13,169 nt of DNA from Brachionus plicatilis (lineage: Eukaryota; Rotifera; Eurotatoria; Ploima; Brachionidae): assembly GCA_010279815.1 (NCBI GenBank), contig QEOQ01000355.1, forward strand, positions 408,383 to 421,551, read 5' to 3'. Each line of letters opens with the position of its first letter. Positions within the stretch are counted from its first letter, which is position 1. The notes beneath the pieces are model-generated. The model was not told the DNA's origin, did no database searches, and worked only from the letters and a program-made list of their open reading frames with translations. A program made the position numbers and the translations under genes. This document shows, in pieces, positions 1 through 7,535 of this stretch.

Positions 1-1230
1 CCCATCTAATATAGACCTATCAGTATCACAAGCTGCCTTGGGAAGTTACTTTAACGAGTGATTAATACTCGACTTTATAATTTCCTTGAAAGAAACTCTC
101 TGATAATTCAAGAACAATCGGGGTTCCGAAAACACCGACGAATAGCTGACAACCTTATGTTTCTTATCCAAAAAATTGTCGAAACTTACAATAGAAAGAA
201 AATGTCTACTGCCTATTTTTTGATTTTCAAAAGCCTTCGACAGGGTGTGGCACGAGGGGTTAATCTACAAGTTAATTAAAATGAATTTACCAGATTATCT
301 GATTCATTGGATAAGGTCATTCCTTGAATCTAGGGTATTCAAAGTAAACGTTAATGGTCATTTTTGTGAAGAATACCAGATAACTGCGGGAGTCTCTCAA
401 GGTTCAGTGATTAGTCTTCTTCTGTTCAGTATTTTTATAAATGATGTACCAAAACGAAACAAAACAAATAACGACTATTCTCTTCTTTTTGCAGACGATC
501 TTGTTACATTTTTTATTTTTAATAAGAAGGGTAAGATTGAAGACAAGATTAATAAATACCTCAAAGAATTAGAAGAATGGCTTTACAGATGGAAAATGAA
601 AATTTCAGTTGAAAAGTCTTGTTATATGGTATTTTCAAAATATACAAGAGGAAAAAATCACCTAAACCTCGAAATTCATGGGAATAAACTCGATAATCAG
701 AAAGAAGTTAAATTTCTCGGCGTTAAGTTTGACTCAGGTTTAACCTTTACTTCAATGGTGCAGGAAAAAAAAGAACGTTGTAGTTCAAGGCTCAACTTAA
801 TAAAAATCCTTTCAAATAAAAAATGGGGTCTTAATTCTAAAACACTCGGTAGCCTCTATAAATCCTTAATTGGGTCTATTCTAGACTATACTTTCCCTTG
901 CCTAAATTCTTTTTCTGAAACAAACATTAAAAGACTACAAGTAATTCAAAACTCAGCTGTTCGATCCATTCTTAAACTTAAATTTGATACTCCCTCTAGC
1001 ATTTTACATCACGAGGCTTTTAACAAATTAAAACTTCTAACAGTCTCGAATCGACTTTTTGAGTTGAGTGAGAGGTATGTTAGGGCTGGACTGAGTCATT
1101 CTGTCCCACTGGTAATCATACTGGTAAATGAATACCGAGAAGGTTTCGGATCTAGTTTCATCGAATACCCTACTCCTTTGTGTAATTGCTATCTTGTAAT
1201 TTCTTCTTTGTTCTTTAAATGTCCAATTTT
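1..1230 (+). pseudogene. LINE reverse transcriptase, broken by frameshifts and a stop
   Basis: Would copy element RNA into DNA at the target site. Visible landmarks in order are: PSN in frame 2 (2-10), then YRPIS in frame 1 (10-24); a TAA stop at 52-54; QSGFR (about 115-130); the motif A strand with its FD pair in frame 3 (219-224); KAFDRVWHEGL from 230 in frame 2; GVSQGS (389-406, both prolines of the usual GVPQGS...SPLLF block replaced); the catalytic FADD (488-499); and a KFLGV thumb-side box (710-724). The frame changes near 10, 200-204 and 228-230, and there is a nonsense codon, so the copy cannot make an active enzyme. The C-terminal PTPLCNC-like end is at about 1166-1189, and frame 2 stays open by chance to 1587. 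The family call is firm; the clade (Jockey versus CR1) is from pattern memory. Confidence 0.85.
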
Positions 1231-1369
1231 AAAAATCCTTAAACTTCCTCATGTACCTTTATTCATTTTAACTTTTCTTTTCTATCATTTTTTTTATTTA
1301 TTTATTTCAAAACTTATTTTAACAGAACTTTTAATTTTATTTTGTTTTACCATTTTTTTTTATCTGAAG

Positions 1370-1412
1370 GAGCTAATGCTCGATACAGATATACAAATAA
1401 ATAATAATAAAC
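1370..1412 (+). repeat. LINE 3' stem-loop and simple-repeat tail
   Basis: GAGC (1370-1373) and GCTC (1378-1381) form a 4-bp stem around TAAT, and an aaataaataataataa run follows up to about 1412. A short hairpin plus microsatellite-like tail is the usual 3' signature recognised by LINE reverse transcriptases. The stem is short, so the structural reading is tentative. The AAT-rich tail is plain. Confidence 0.5.
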
Positions 1413-1427
1413 AAAAAATCATAAAAA

Positions 1428-1541
1428 ATGGAAGCAGTTGGAAAACTAAAAGTTGTAGAATTGAACGAAAAATTCAAAAAACTTTCTCTCAGCACTACTG
1501 CCCTGAAAGCAGACCTTGTAGAGCGCCTCAAACAGTACTAA
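1428..1541 (+). pseudogene. SAP-domain N terminus of MULE transposase, closed by a TAA
   Basis: The ATG at 1428 (context aaaaaATGG) opens a 37-codon frame that ends in TAA at 1539-1541. The peptide begins MEAVGKLKVVELNEKF and continues with an L-S-T-T-A-L-K-A-D-L-V-E-R-L pattern. This is the two-helix SAP fold (a helix with K-V-x-E-L, a turn with L-S, then K-x-x-L-V-x-R-L). SAP domains bind AT-rich or scaffold-attachment DNA. Downstream codons in the same frame stay open to 1971, so the stop most likely arose by mutation and separates SAP from the zinc-finger part. The alternatives are a free-standing SAP microprotein or readthrough, neither of which can be shown from sequence. The domain call is mine by eye and has not been searched. 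Confidence 0.65.
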
Positions 1542-1973
1542 AGCCTAAGCAACAACGGCGCGCAAAAAGGGTTGCCTGCAGATAGCAACGACAATGATGA
1601 TGATCTAGTTATACACCAAGTTTTTGTTGGTAAAGCCAGCGAAGCCGTTAGCCAACCCACTCAAAAAGCATCAGATGAAGCCAACATAAAGAAATTTCGT
1701 GGTGCAAATCAAGTATATGACCACGTTCAAAGATTTACAACGGAAAAAGAAGCAATCAGCTACATTGAGAATCAACAACATTGGAACCGTGAACCTCGAC
1801 AAGAGAATAAGCTTGAAGGAACTAAACAATACTACGAGTGCAGGTTTAAGCGCACTTGTGGTTATCCAGCCAAGCTTTACATTCACTTCCACGCCGACTC
1901 AACGGAAGTCTCAATATACAAAACTAGCACTCTAGAAGCAAAGGAATGCCAGAAGACGTCAAAAAAGCAATAG
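1542..1973 (+). pseudogene. MULE N-terminal Cys/His zinc-finger region (WRKY-GCM1/FLYWCH-like)
   Basis: Same frame as the SAP domain. After an acidic linker (DSNDNDDD, from about 1584) come VYDHVQRFTTEKEAISYIEN, a Trp (HW), YYECRF, a second Cys (RTCGYPAKLY) and an alternating beta-type stretch ending near YKTS. This is the usual plan of the zinc-binding N-terminal domain of MULE transposases: F...EA...W...Y-x-C...C-P/Y-A-K...H-x-H. The final H-x-H is damaged. Near 1925-1930 the frame must change from 3 to 2, and only one His-like codon (CAC, 1928-1930) survives before SRSKGMPEDV. The frame-3 tail to 1971 is therefore out-of-frame noise. A host FLYWCH protein is possible but less likely, given the transposase block downstream. 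Confidence 0.6.
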
Positions 1974-2131
1974 ACCAATTGACGAAGGACTACAAGAGTG
2001 CCAAACAAATAGAAGACAAGCTGGAAGTGCGTTTTCCTGGTCGCAAACTTCCTACACGAAGCCAGATACGCAGCTACATCAATTACCACCGGCCGAAGTC
2101 TGTAATGGACTTAGAAGAGCTTGAAGAGTGA
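1928..2131 (+). pseudogene. MULE linker region (helical, frame 2)
   Basis: Frame 2 reads SRSKGMPEDVKKAI, then a mostly helical Lys/Asp/Glu-rich stretch, LPTRSQIRSYINYHRP and MDLEELEE, ending at TGA 2129-2131. In MULE proteins the segment after the zinc finger usually starts G-I/M-P-x-x-V-K, holds a helix-turn-helix-like pair of helices, and leads through an L-x-x-L-x-x-W-type linker into the catalytic core. The block fits that role. It joins the preceding zinc-finger part only through a frame change near 1925-1930, and the following core only through another near 2129. Not functional as it stands. Confidence 0.5.
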
Positions 2132-2326
2132 TGTTATTTGTTATGTGCCATACTGGTATAGAGCTCAATCCAAAGACAAAAAAGAATGAGTCGTTCTTCT
2201 TTGTTTGGGTCCCTACAATGAGCCTGTCCGCACTTACAAGACACACAAAGCACTTGCATGCAGACGCCACTTAAAAACTAGTCTATCAAGGCTATCCGAT
2301 TCTGGTTGTTGGAACAAGCGCTTTTG
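2131..2326 (+). pseudogene. MULE transposase core, first catalytic-Asp block only
   Basis: Frame 1 reads NESFFFVWVP (about 2188-2217), LSALTRHTKHLHADAT (2224-2271), a TAA at 2272-2274, then KLVYQGYPILVVGTS to about 2325. The HADATxKLxxQGxPxLxVGT pattern is the beta-strand pair around the first Asp of the MULE DDE catalytic core. Asp is GAC at 2263-2265. The stop replaces the aromatic residue that normally follows DAT or DGT. After GTS the similarity ends and the sequence runs into poly-T. The second Asp, the CxxH-type insertion and the Glu are all absent. Confidence rests on the distinctive first-Asp block. Confidence 0.65.
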
Positions 2327-2422
2327 TTGTGCTTTTTTTTACTTAAATACCTTTTTTTTGTTTTAATTTAGCCTTTAATAATTGGCATATGATTATCGCT
2401 TAAGTAAAAATAATAGAATTTA

Positions 2423-2524
2423 TCAGTAAATATAATATTTTATTCAGTAAAAATGATTATCCCATCAGTAAATTTTATTCAGAAAATTATTTTAAGCAAA
2501 ATTGTATATTGGTCAGCAAAATTG
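2423..2524 (+). repeat. Left inverted-repeat arm, phased TCAGTAAA array
   Basis: Three perfect TCAGTAAA octamers start 21 bp apart (2423, 2444, 2465), followed by two one-mismatch copies at 2479 and 2513. The spacing equals about two helical turns, as in subterminal transposase-binding repeats of some DNA transposons. Binding is inference. Confidence 0.55.
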
Positions 2525-2552
2525 TTTTTTAGCTAATTATAATAACAATACG

Positions 2553-2751
2553 ACATCATTTGAGCAGGGCATAAGTTATTATCGTAGCGATAATACTGAC
2601 GTTGAAGCTGAAGAAATCGAGGCGCCTGCTTATAAGAAAACGCCTGGTGTTGGAAAAATATACGACCATCAAGGCACTTTTGAAACGGAGTCCGAAGCGC
2701 GAGGGCCTGGATGCACGAAAAATGCTAAAAGAGCACTCACCAAACAGTAAT
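2553..2751 (+). pseudogene. Degenerate N-terminal fragment of a second MULE protein
   Basis: In frame 3 an acidic stretch (DNTDVEAEEIEAP) is followed by YKKTPGVGKIYDHQGTF and ETESEA. This matches the start of the first copy's zinc-finger region (VYDHVQRFTTEKEA at about 1710-1755) in order and character, including the preceding acidic linker. After ETESEA the similarity stops. From about 2692 an overlapping frame 1 reads REGLDARKMLKEH, which could be the end of the same protein joined by an internal deletion, but I cannot confirm that. No zinc-binding Cys/His pair and no catalytic block is present, so this is a coding remnant inside the small TIR element. The GC-richer composition sets it apart from its arms. 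Confidence 0.45.
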
Positions 2752-2768
2752 TTCCTGTCAGTTAACTT

Positions 2769-2832
2769 AAATTCAATAAATTTACTGAATAAATAAATAT
2801 CTTTGCTATTTCTTTTTAATTAATTTACTGAA
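2769..2832 (+). repeat. 64-bp direct repeat, copy 1
   Basis: Matches 2959-3022 at 62 of 64 positions with a constant offset of 190 bp and no gap. The differences are C/T at 2801 and C/A at 2812. Each copy contains two TTTACTGA motifs 43 bp apart. Confidence 0.85.
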
Positions 2833-2958
2833 TTGGATTTATTGATTTAATAATATAACATTAACTGAACGTTTAATTATTTTTTTGAAATTATTACTAT
2901 TATTTTGTATTAATTTACTAAGTAAATTTTACTGCAGATTAAAACACTTTTGCTAAGA

Positions 2959-3022
2959 AAATTCAATAAATTTACTGAATAAATAAATATTTTTGCTATT
3001 TATTTTTAATTAATTTACTGAA
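2959..3022 (+). repeat. 64-bp direct repeat, copy 2 (inner part of right inverted-repeat arm)
   Basis: Second copy of the 2769-2832 unit. It continues outward into the two further motifs at 3028 and 3051 that complete the right arm, so copy 1 looks like an internal duplication of this arm. Confidence 0.85.
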
Positions 3023-3058
3023 GTATATCTACTGATTAAATAAGCATTATTTTACTGA
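2965..3058 (+). repeat. Right inverted-repeat arm, TTTACTGA array
   Basis: TTTACTGA at 2971, 3014 and 3051 and TCTACTGA at 3028, in inverted orientation to the left arm. Counting by eye, the reverse complement aligns with 2444-2524 over some 80 bp at roughly two thirds to three quarters identity with a few gaps. Confidence 0.5.
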
Positions 3059-4353
3059 CCATATAATATTTTGTCTTAATAATTTTCGTAATATTACTTT
3101 GTTTTTTCTAATTAAAAATAATAAATCTGATTTTATTTTATTTTCTATTTGAATACAATTTTCTTTTAATTAGAAAGCGAATTCTTCAAATTTGAAAAAA
3201 ATTCTACATTTTTTCCTCTAACTTTTGTTCTAATTAATTAGAAGATACTTTCTTCATTTTAGAAAACACACTAAATACCACCCAAAATTTATTGATTAAA
3301 GAAAATTCAAAACTTAATTTTTACTGTCTGCAAAACAATTTTTTATTCAGAATTATTTATAAAGCTTGGTTGTGGTTAAATATGATATGTTTAACATAAA
3401 AATTTTTTATAAAAAAATACTTTTTTAATGAATAATTTTTATTCATGATCATTTCAAATTGCGTTTAAGTTTTTTGATAGATAAATGTTTTTTCTGCTAA
3501 GTAAATGGATAATTATTTTTGTATTTTTAATGATCAACACAGGCATAAGACTTTTTTTTTGTTAGTGATCTCTCAAAATTATAAATTAATATCTAAAAGC
3601 AAAAATGAAAGATTAATTTTTCAATTTATTATAAATTTAAATATTTTAAATAATTTAGTAAAAATTGATCCAAGTTGTCAACTTTGAAAAAAATTGATAA
3701 AAAAAAAAAACAAAAACAAAAATTAAATATTTTAATTTTTAAAAAATGAGATTAAAATTTGTTGCTCAATTATAAGTTGATATTTGTATAAGCTTGAGTG
3801 CTTTTTAAAAAATTATTTTTGTTTTGATACTAAATCGAAATAAACGATAACTGAGTGAATAGGTGAATGAAATCTACATAGACTATTGCAAAAAATAATA
3901 ATGGATTTAGTTTGAGTGACTTTAAGCCCAGTTTTACCAGAATTAGAAATTTACTTTAAACAAAACAATTTAGGATTTACTGTAAATTAATGGTAAAATA
4001 TTTTATTGTCAAATAATTAATGTCAGAGAGTTTAATGTAAAATCTTAATTAAGGAATCAACTGTTAAAAATTAAATAATGAATTAAATGTTATTTGCTAA
4101 ATAAGGAAAATGTTGTTAAATCTTAATTAAAAATCTAATGATAAAAAAATGATGCTATTTTATTTTGATTTTGACTGTTTTTCTGTAACATTTCCAATTT
4201 CTCTTTCAAATTCTAATTAATTTGATATAACTTTTTTATGAACACTTTTTTAAAATTTTAAATACCAATAGCGAAAGAAAGGAGTTTTATTAGTCAAAGT
4301 CATTTTTTTTAATTATTAAATAAACTATTTAAAAAAAAATATTTTGATTTGAT
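3059..4353. other. AT-rich intergenic DNA, no gene seen
   Basis: Mostly A/T runs. Open frames here (for example about 60 codons from 3505 on plus) are built of Asn/Lys/Ile/Leu/Phe codons and carry no recognisable motif. A 13-bp element aaatcttaattaa occurs twice (about 4042 and 4118). I see no RNA gene, promoter or transposon protein. Confidence 0.6.
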
Positions 4354-4359
4354 TTTATT
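4354..4359 (-). terminator. Candidate polyadenylation signal (AATAAA, minus strand)
   Basis: The first canonical AATAAA on the minus strand found downstream of the GAS2-like stop codon at 4828, giving a 3' UTR of about 470 nt. A second lies at 4291-4286. In sequence this AT-rich the hexamer occurs often by chance, so the assignment is weak. Confidence 0.25.
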
Positions 4360-4827
4360 TCTAAATCAAGCAAACAAATAATTAAAAATAACTAATTGAC
4401 CGCTTCCTTTCGTACAAAAAAAAGCTCTGAATCAACACAAGTCCGAAAATCTTTTGAAATTGGCATCTTTTTGATAAAAATTAATTTTTTTATCCTCTAA
4501 AATATACTTTAAACTTGAACAAAATCAACTATTATTAGACAACAAAAATAAAAATATTTTAAATGGAAAATTCTGAAGAGATAATTTACGCAGGAAGCAA
4601 CTTTGGAATCGAAAAGTAAATTTTAGCAAATTTTAACATTAAATTCTTATTTCATATTTGACATTACAATGTGTTGACATTAAAATCCTTAATTAACTAT
4701 TAACATTAAATTATTTCTACATAAAAATTTTTGACAATAAACTTTTAACATTAAAATCGTTTAACAACAATTTACAATAGACCCAATTTAGTCTTAGAAG
4801 CCGTGAAGTGAGTGTAACTTGGCCAAA

Positions 4828-7535
4828 TTAAAAATTTGTCTTTACATCTTGCCAATATGTTTCTTCGTGGTATTCTTCATCAAACACCGCATCGAAATCT
4901 TGCTGCTGACTTAACGGAACGCATTCACATGATGGCAACGATCTTGATCTTTTGTGCTGAGATATGCTCATAGAACTGGAATCAGAATTAGCTTTTTCAT
5001 TTTGATCATTTGAAAAATTTAATTTTTGCCTTGGCGCCTTTTGTTTGTTCACTGAAAGTTTGACTGGCTTGCGCACATTTGATCTTTTGCTGCTTTTAGC
5101 CTTTGGATCACAATTTTCGCATTCACTTAACAAAACCCTGTACTTGGTCAAGTTTCCAACAGGCGGCTCACAATTGTTGATCAACTCGATTAGATCCTGG
5201 GCTGAGTTGGTTCGTTCGAGCTGGTAGAACAAATCATTGTTGGACCTTGATCTTGGTGGTGGTTTTGGTTTGATTGGCGAACATTTTTTTTTGTTGGCGT
5301 TCGTGGCCACCTTTGGTTTGTTGACAATTGGTGACGAAGCCAGTATTTTGTTTCTCAGAATAAAATTAGTGGCCACTGGTATCGAGTTGGAAGAAAAACT
5401 TGACGAGCCATTGGAGCCTATGGACAGGTTAGGATCGAATTGTTTTTCGCTTTTTTTGGCAAACAAACGCTTTCGTGCCGATGTGGCTGCGTCGGCGACC
5501 ACACTTGGCATTGTGACACTGTGTTCATTTAGAGTGACGTTCAAAGCTTGTTGTTGTGTCATTTGGGCAGAGATCGGATGGCTCCTTGAATAAATTGGAT
5601 CATGCTGGTGATTTTTGGTCACTATTTTGTTCAGTAAAGTTGACTTTTTTCTCAGCTCGTAGGCTTTGTTCTCTTTGAATTCTCTTGGAGTTGTGTTTGG
5701 TGAACAAAAAGAAAGATTTGTGTGACTTGATGAGGCGGACGAGTCGCGTCTAGTCCGGCTGGCACTGTCCGTCTTTATACAATGGTTTAAATTGTGCAGC
5801 GATGACGAAGTTTGCTTGCAAATGGTCGCTTGGCTTACTTTGGCACTCAATTTGGCCATCACTGCTTCACTCGATTGTTCTGGTGGTGTTTTTTTGTCTC
5901 GATCAGCTTCTTTGAATATTCCAGCAGTTACTGATCGTTCGCCAGAGCGTTTTTTCACCTTTCGCGGAGTTGTTCGAACTGGTGGCCAAAGTGTCTTGTT
6001 ACTTTCCAATTTCTTTAAATTTATCTTAGCATCTATGGTCTTTTTCATTTGGTACAATTGTTCTTTGACCGAATTTAAATTGTTCGATTCTTTTTTGTGA
6101 GTTTGATCGGCTGTGGGAGAAGAGTGGTGGTAGTGTTGACCAAATAGGGCACCATTGGGCGATGTCAATTGAGTTTTAAATTCTAATTTTTGAGCTGTTT
6201 TGTCCCACTGAGCGCGTCCATTTCTTTGGCTCGAGTGCAAAATGTCTTGTTCATTATCGAGCTCGATTTCATTGATGTTGGATATTGATGAAGTAGTTGA
6301 GAGTGAGAGTGAAATGCCATGGTCATTATTGAACAGCAATGAGTCGTCTTCGATTTTGATGTCATTGTGCAAAGTTAAATTAATTGATTCCAATGAATCG
6401 GTGAGTTTTTCCGGCCTTTTTGAGCTCTGGACACCTTCACCGGATTCGTAGTCGGACTCCTCTAGACTGTCCTCCTGCTGGTTCAAGCTGGTCTCGCCAA
6501 AAGCTGAATTTGTGTCAAATTGAGCAGCGACATCAGCTGTTTTGCTTTTGCGGTATTTTTTTTTTATTCTCGGCGGTGGCTTCGGGCTGCTTGTTATCTT
6601 CACAATGGCCTTGTGAACACTTGGAGATGGGTGCACATTTGATCGCTGGACCGGCTGGTTCATTTGTTCCAAGTCAATTATTACTTCTGTGTTGGCTCGT
6701 TTTTTGTCGTATCTTTTTACAATTCTGGACTTGGTTCTGTTGTCTGTGTAAATTGGCGTTTGTTCGAGAAAGTCTGAGGACGAGTCATCGTTGAGGCTGT
6801 TGTAGCCAGTGGTAGTTGGATTTGAAGACAAATCATTGCTGGTCAACTTCACAATTGTGGACTGGTGTTCGCAAACAAGATTTGTGTGGTTTGAGTGAGC
6901 GTTTTTTGGCGATTTGGGAGCCATTTGATTAAAAAATATTCTCATGCGGTTTTGGCACACACCGTGATTTATTGAGTTGAGCGAGTTCGACGTTGGTATA
7001 CTTGACTTGGCCATGGTTCTACACCCATTTACATGGTACACATTAAACGAGTTGTTTTTGTCTAAAAGCTGGTTGTGTGCTGATGGTGCAGTAGAGTTTG
7101 CGGCGTGACCATTCATGTCGATGGTGGCTGGATCATTCAATACTTTTAAATTGGTCAAACAACAGCTGTTTAAGCTAGTGTTGCTTAGGCTTTTGTTTAG
7201 TGTGCTGGAGTTGGATGGTTCGTTCGTCTGGTTGATGATTATTTTGCCCACAACGTGTTTTCCTTGAGTGTTCCTCTCGACCACTAATTTGGCATCTGTA
7301 AAATCCAATTGTTTCTTGCTAGTCGGGCAGTTTGTTGACGCGCAACTTTTTTTGGCCAACAGGTTAGCTTTGGCTTGAGATTTTTGCACTGGGTTTTGGC
7401 AAAGCGATGACTGAGCTTTGTTTGCTAAGTTGGTTTGATTGACCGATGAGTTCTGTACTGGAGTTAGAAGTATATTTGATGAACAATTGGAAAGATCGTT
7501 CAAGTAGATATTGTCGCTTTGTTTAGATTTGGCAC
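4828..7535 (-). CDS. GAS2L: GAS2-like gene, exon C: long disordered tail and stop
   Basis: Open from acceptor TTGTTAAG|GTGCC (7536/7535) to TAA at 4830-4828, giving 901 codons plus the split Gly. A TAA at 7539-7537 closes the frame just before the acceptor. There is no in-frame ATG near the beginning, so it must be entered by splicing; TTG at 7503 is not a start. Composition is Ser/Asn/Lys/Gln-rich, low complexity and largely disordered, as in tails of GAS2L proteins. Visible elements are SSIP (6994-7005), PKPPPR twice (6568-6585 and 5251-5268), basic patches ([18 protein letters not shown]), a helical stretch [19 protein letters not shown], a compact patch with CENC (5104-5235) and an acidic end with DEEYHEET. 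A 2.7-kb uninterrupted exon beside a 115-bp exon is notable. No frameshift or premature stop is seen. Confidence 0.85.

Larger units (their letters stand above)
1..1412 (+). mobile_element. 3' part of a non-LTR (LINE, Jockey/CR1-type) retrotransposon, decayed
   Basis: The reverse-transcriptase reading frame, a 3' untranslated stretch of about 150 bp, a GAGC-TAAT-GCTC stem-loop (1370-1381) and an AAT-rich tail (about 1394-1412) follow each other in the order expected of the 3' end of a LINE. The 5' part, including the endonuclease domain of such elements, lies before base 1 and is not visible. No LTR, integrase or RNase H is seen. Seen directly: RT motifs and tail. Known of the family: such elements end in a short 3' hairpin and a simple repeat instead of a long poly(A). 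Inferred: this is an old insertion, because the frame is broken several times. The exact 3' boundary could be off by 10-20 bp. Confidence 0.8.
1413..2340 (+). mobile_element. Mutator-like (MULE) DNA transposon relic with SAP and zinc-finger N terminus
   Basis: Consecutive blocks of one protein are recognisable although spread over three frames: a SAP domain (1428-1538), a Cys/His zinc-finger region (about 1690-1935), a helical linker (1937-2128) and the beginning of the MULE transposase core (about 2190-2325), where the block ends. The rest of the DDE catalytic domain, the C terminus and the 3' end are missing, and sequence after about 2326 is AT-rich. Its 5' terminal inverted repeat is not visible because LINE DNA lies immediately upstream of the start codon. 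The GC content is clearly above the AT-rich surroundings. Inferred: a 3'-truncated, inactive copy. Confidence 0.72.
2423..3058 (+). mobile_element. Small nonautonomous MULE-type element with imperfect terminal inverted repeats
   Basis: The left side carries TCAGTAAA at 2423, 2444 and 2465, then TCAGAAAA (2479) and TCAGCAAA (2513). The right side carries the reverse complement TTTACTGA at 2781, 2824, 2971, 3014 and 3051, plus TCTACTGA (3028). Read inward from 3058, the right arm aligns with the left arm from 2444 with the same motif order and similar spacing (21/14/34 left against 23/14/43 right) and matching bases between motifs. Between the arms lies a fragment of MULE N-terminal coding sequence. 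This is the architecture of an internally deleted DNA transposon with long degenerate TIRs. Outer borders are uncertain by tens of bases, and no target-site duplication could be fixed by eye. Confidence 0.55.

Noticed and set aside
1190..1587. Continuation of the LINE frame 2 toward 1587 as extra coding sequence
   Set aside because: Composition turns to Phe/Leu/Ile runs typical of AT-rich untranslated DNA, and it crosses the LINE tail into the MULE in a different frame. It is open by chance.
1542..2131. A domesticated host FLYWCH zinc-finger gene
   Set aside because: The frame is broken at least twice and is followed by a MULE first-Asp block, so a decayed transposon is the simpler explanation.
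3505..3687. 60-codon plus-strand frame
   Set aside because: Composition is fully explained by AT bias, with no motif and no coding context.
5045..6794. Several plus-strand open frames of 60-124 codons opposite exon C
   Set aside because: They are antisense shadows of the long minus-strand coding exon; they have no motifs and their composition mirrors the Ser/Asn-rich coding strand.
7501..7503. TTG at 7503 as translation start of the 891-codon frame
   Set aside because: It is a non-ATG codon in a eukaryotic gene; the frame is open ten codons further back to a phase-compatible splice acceptor.
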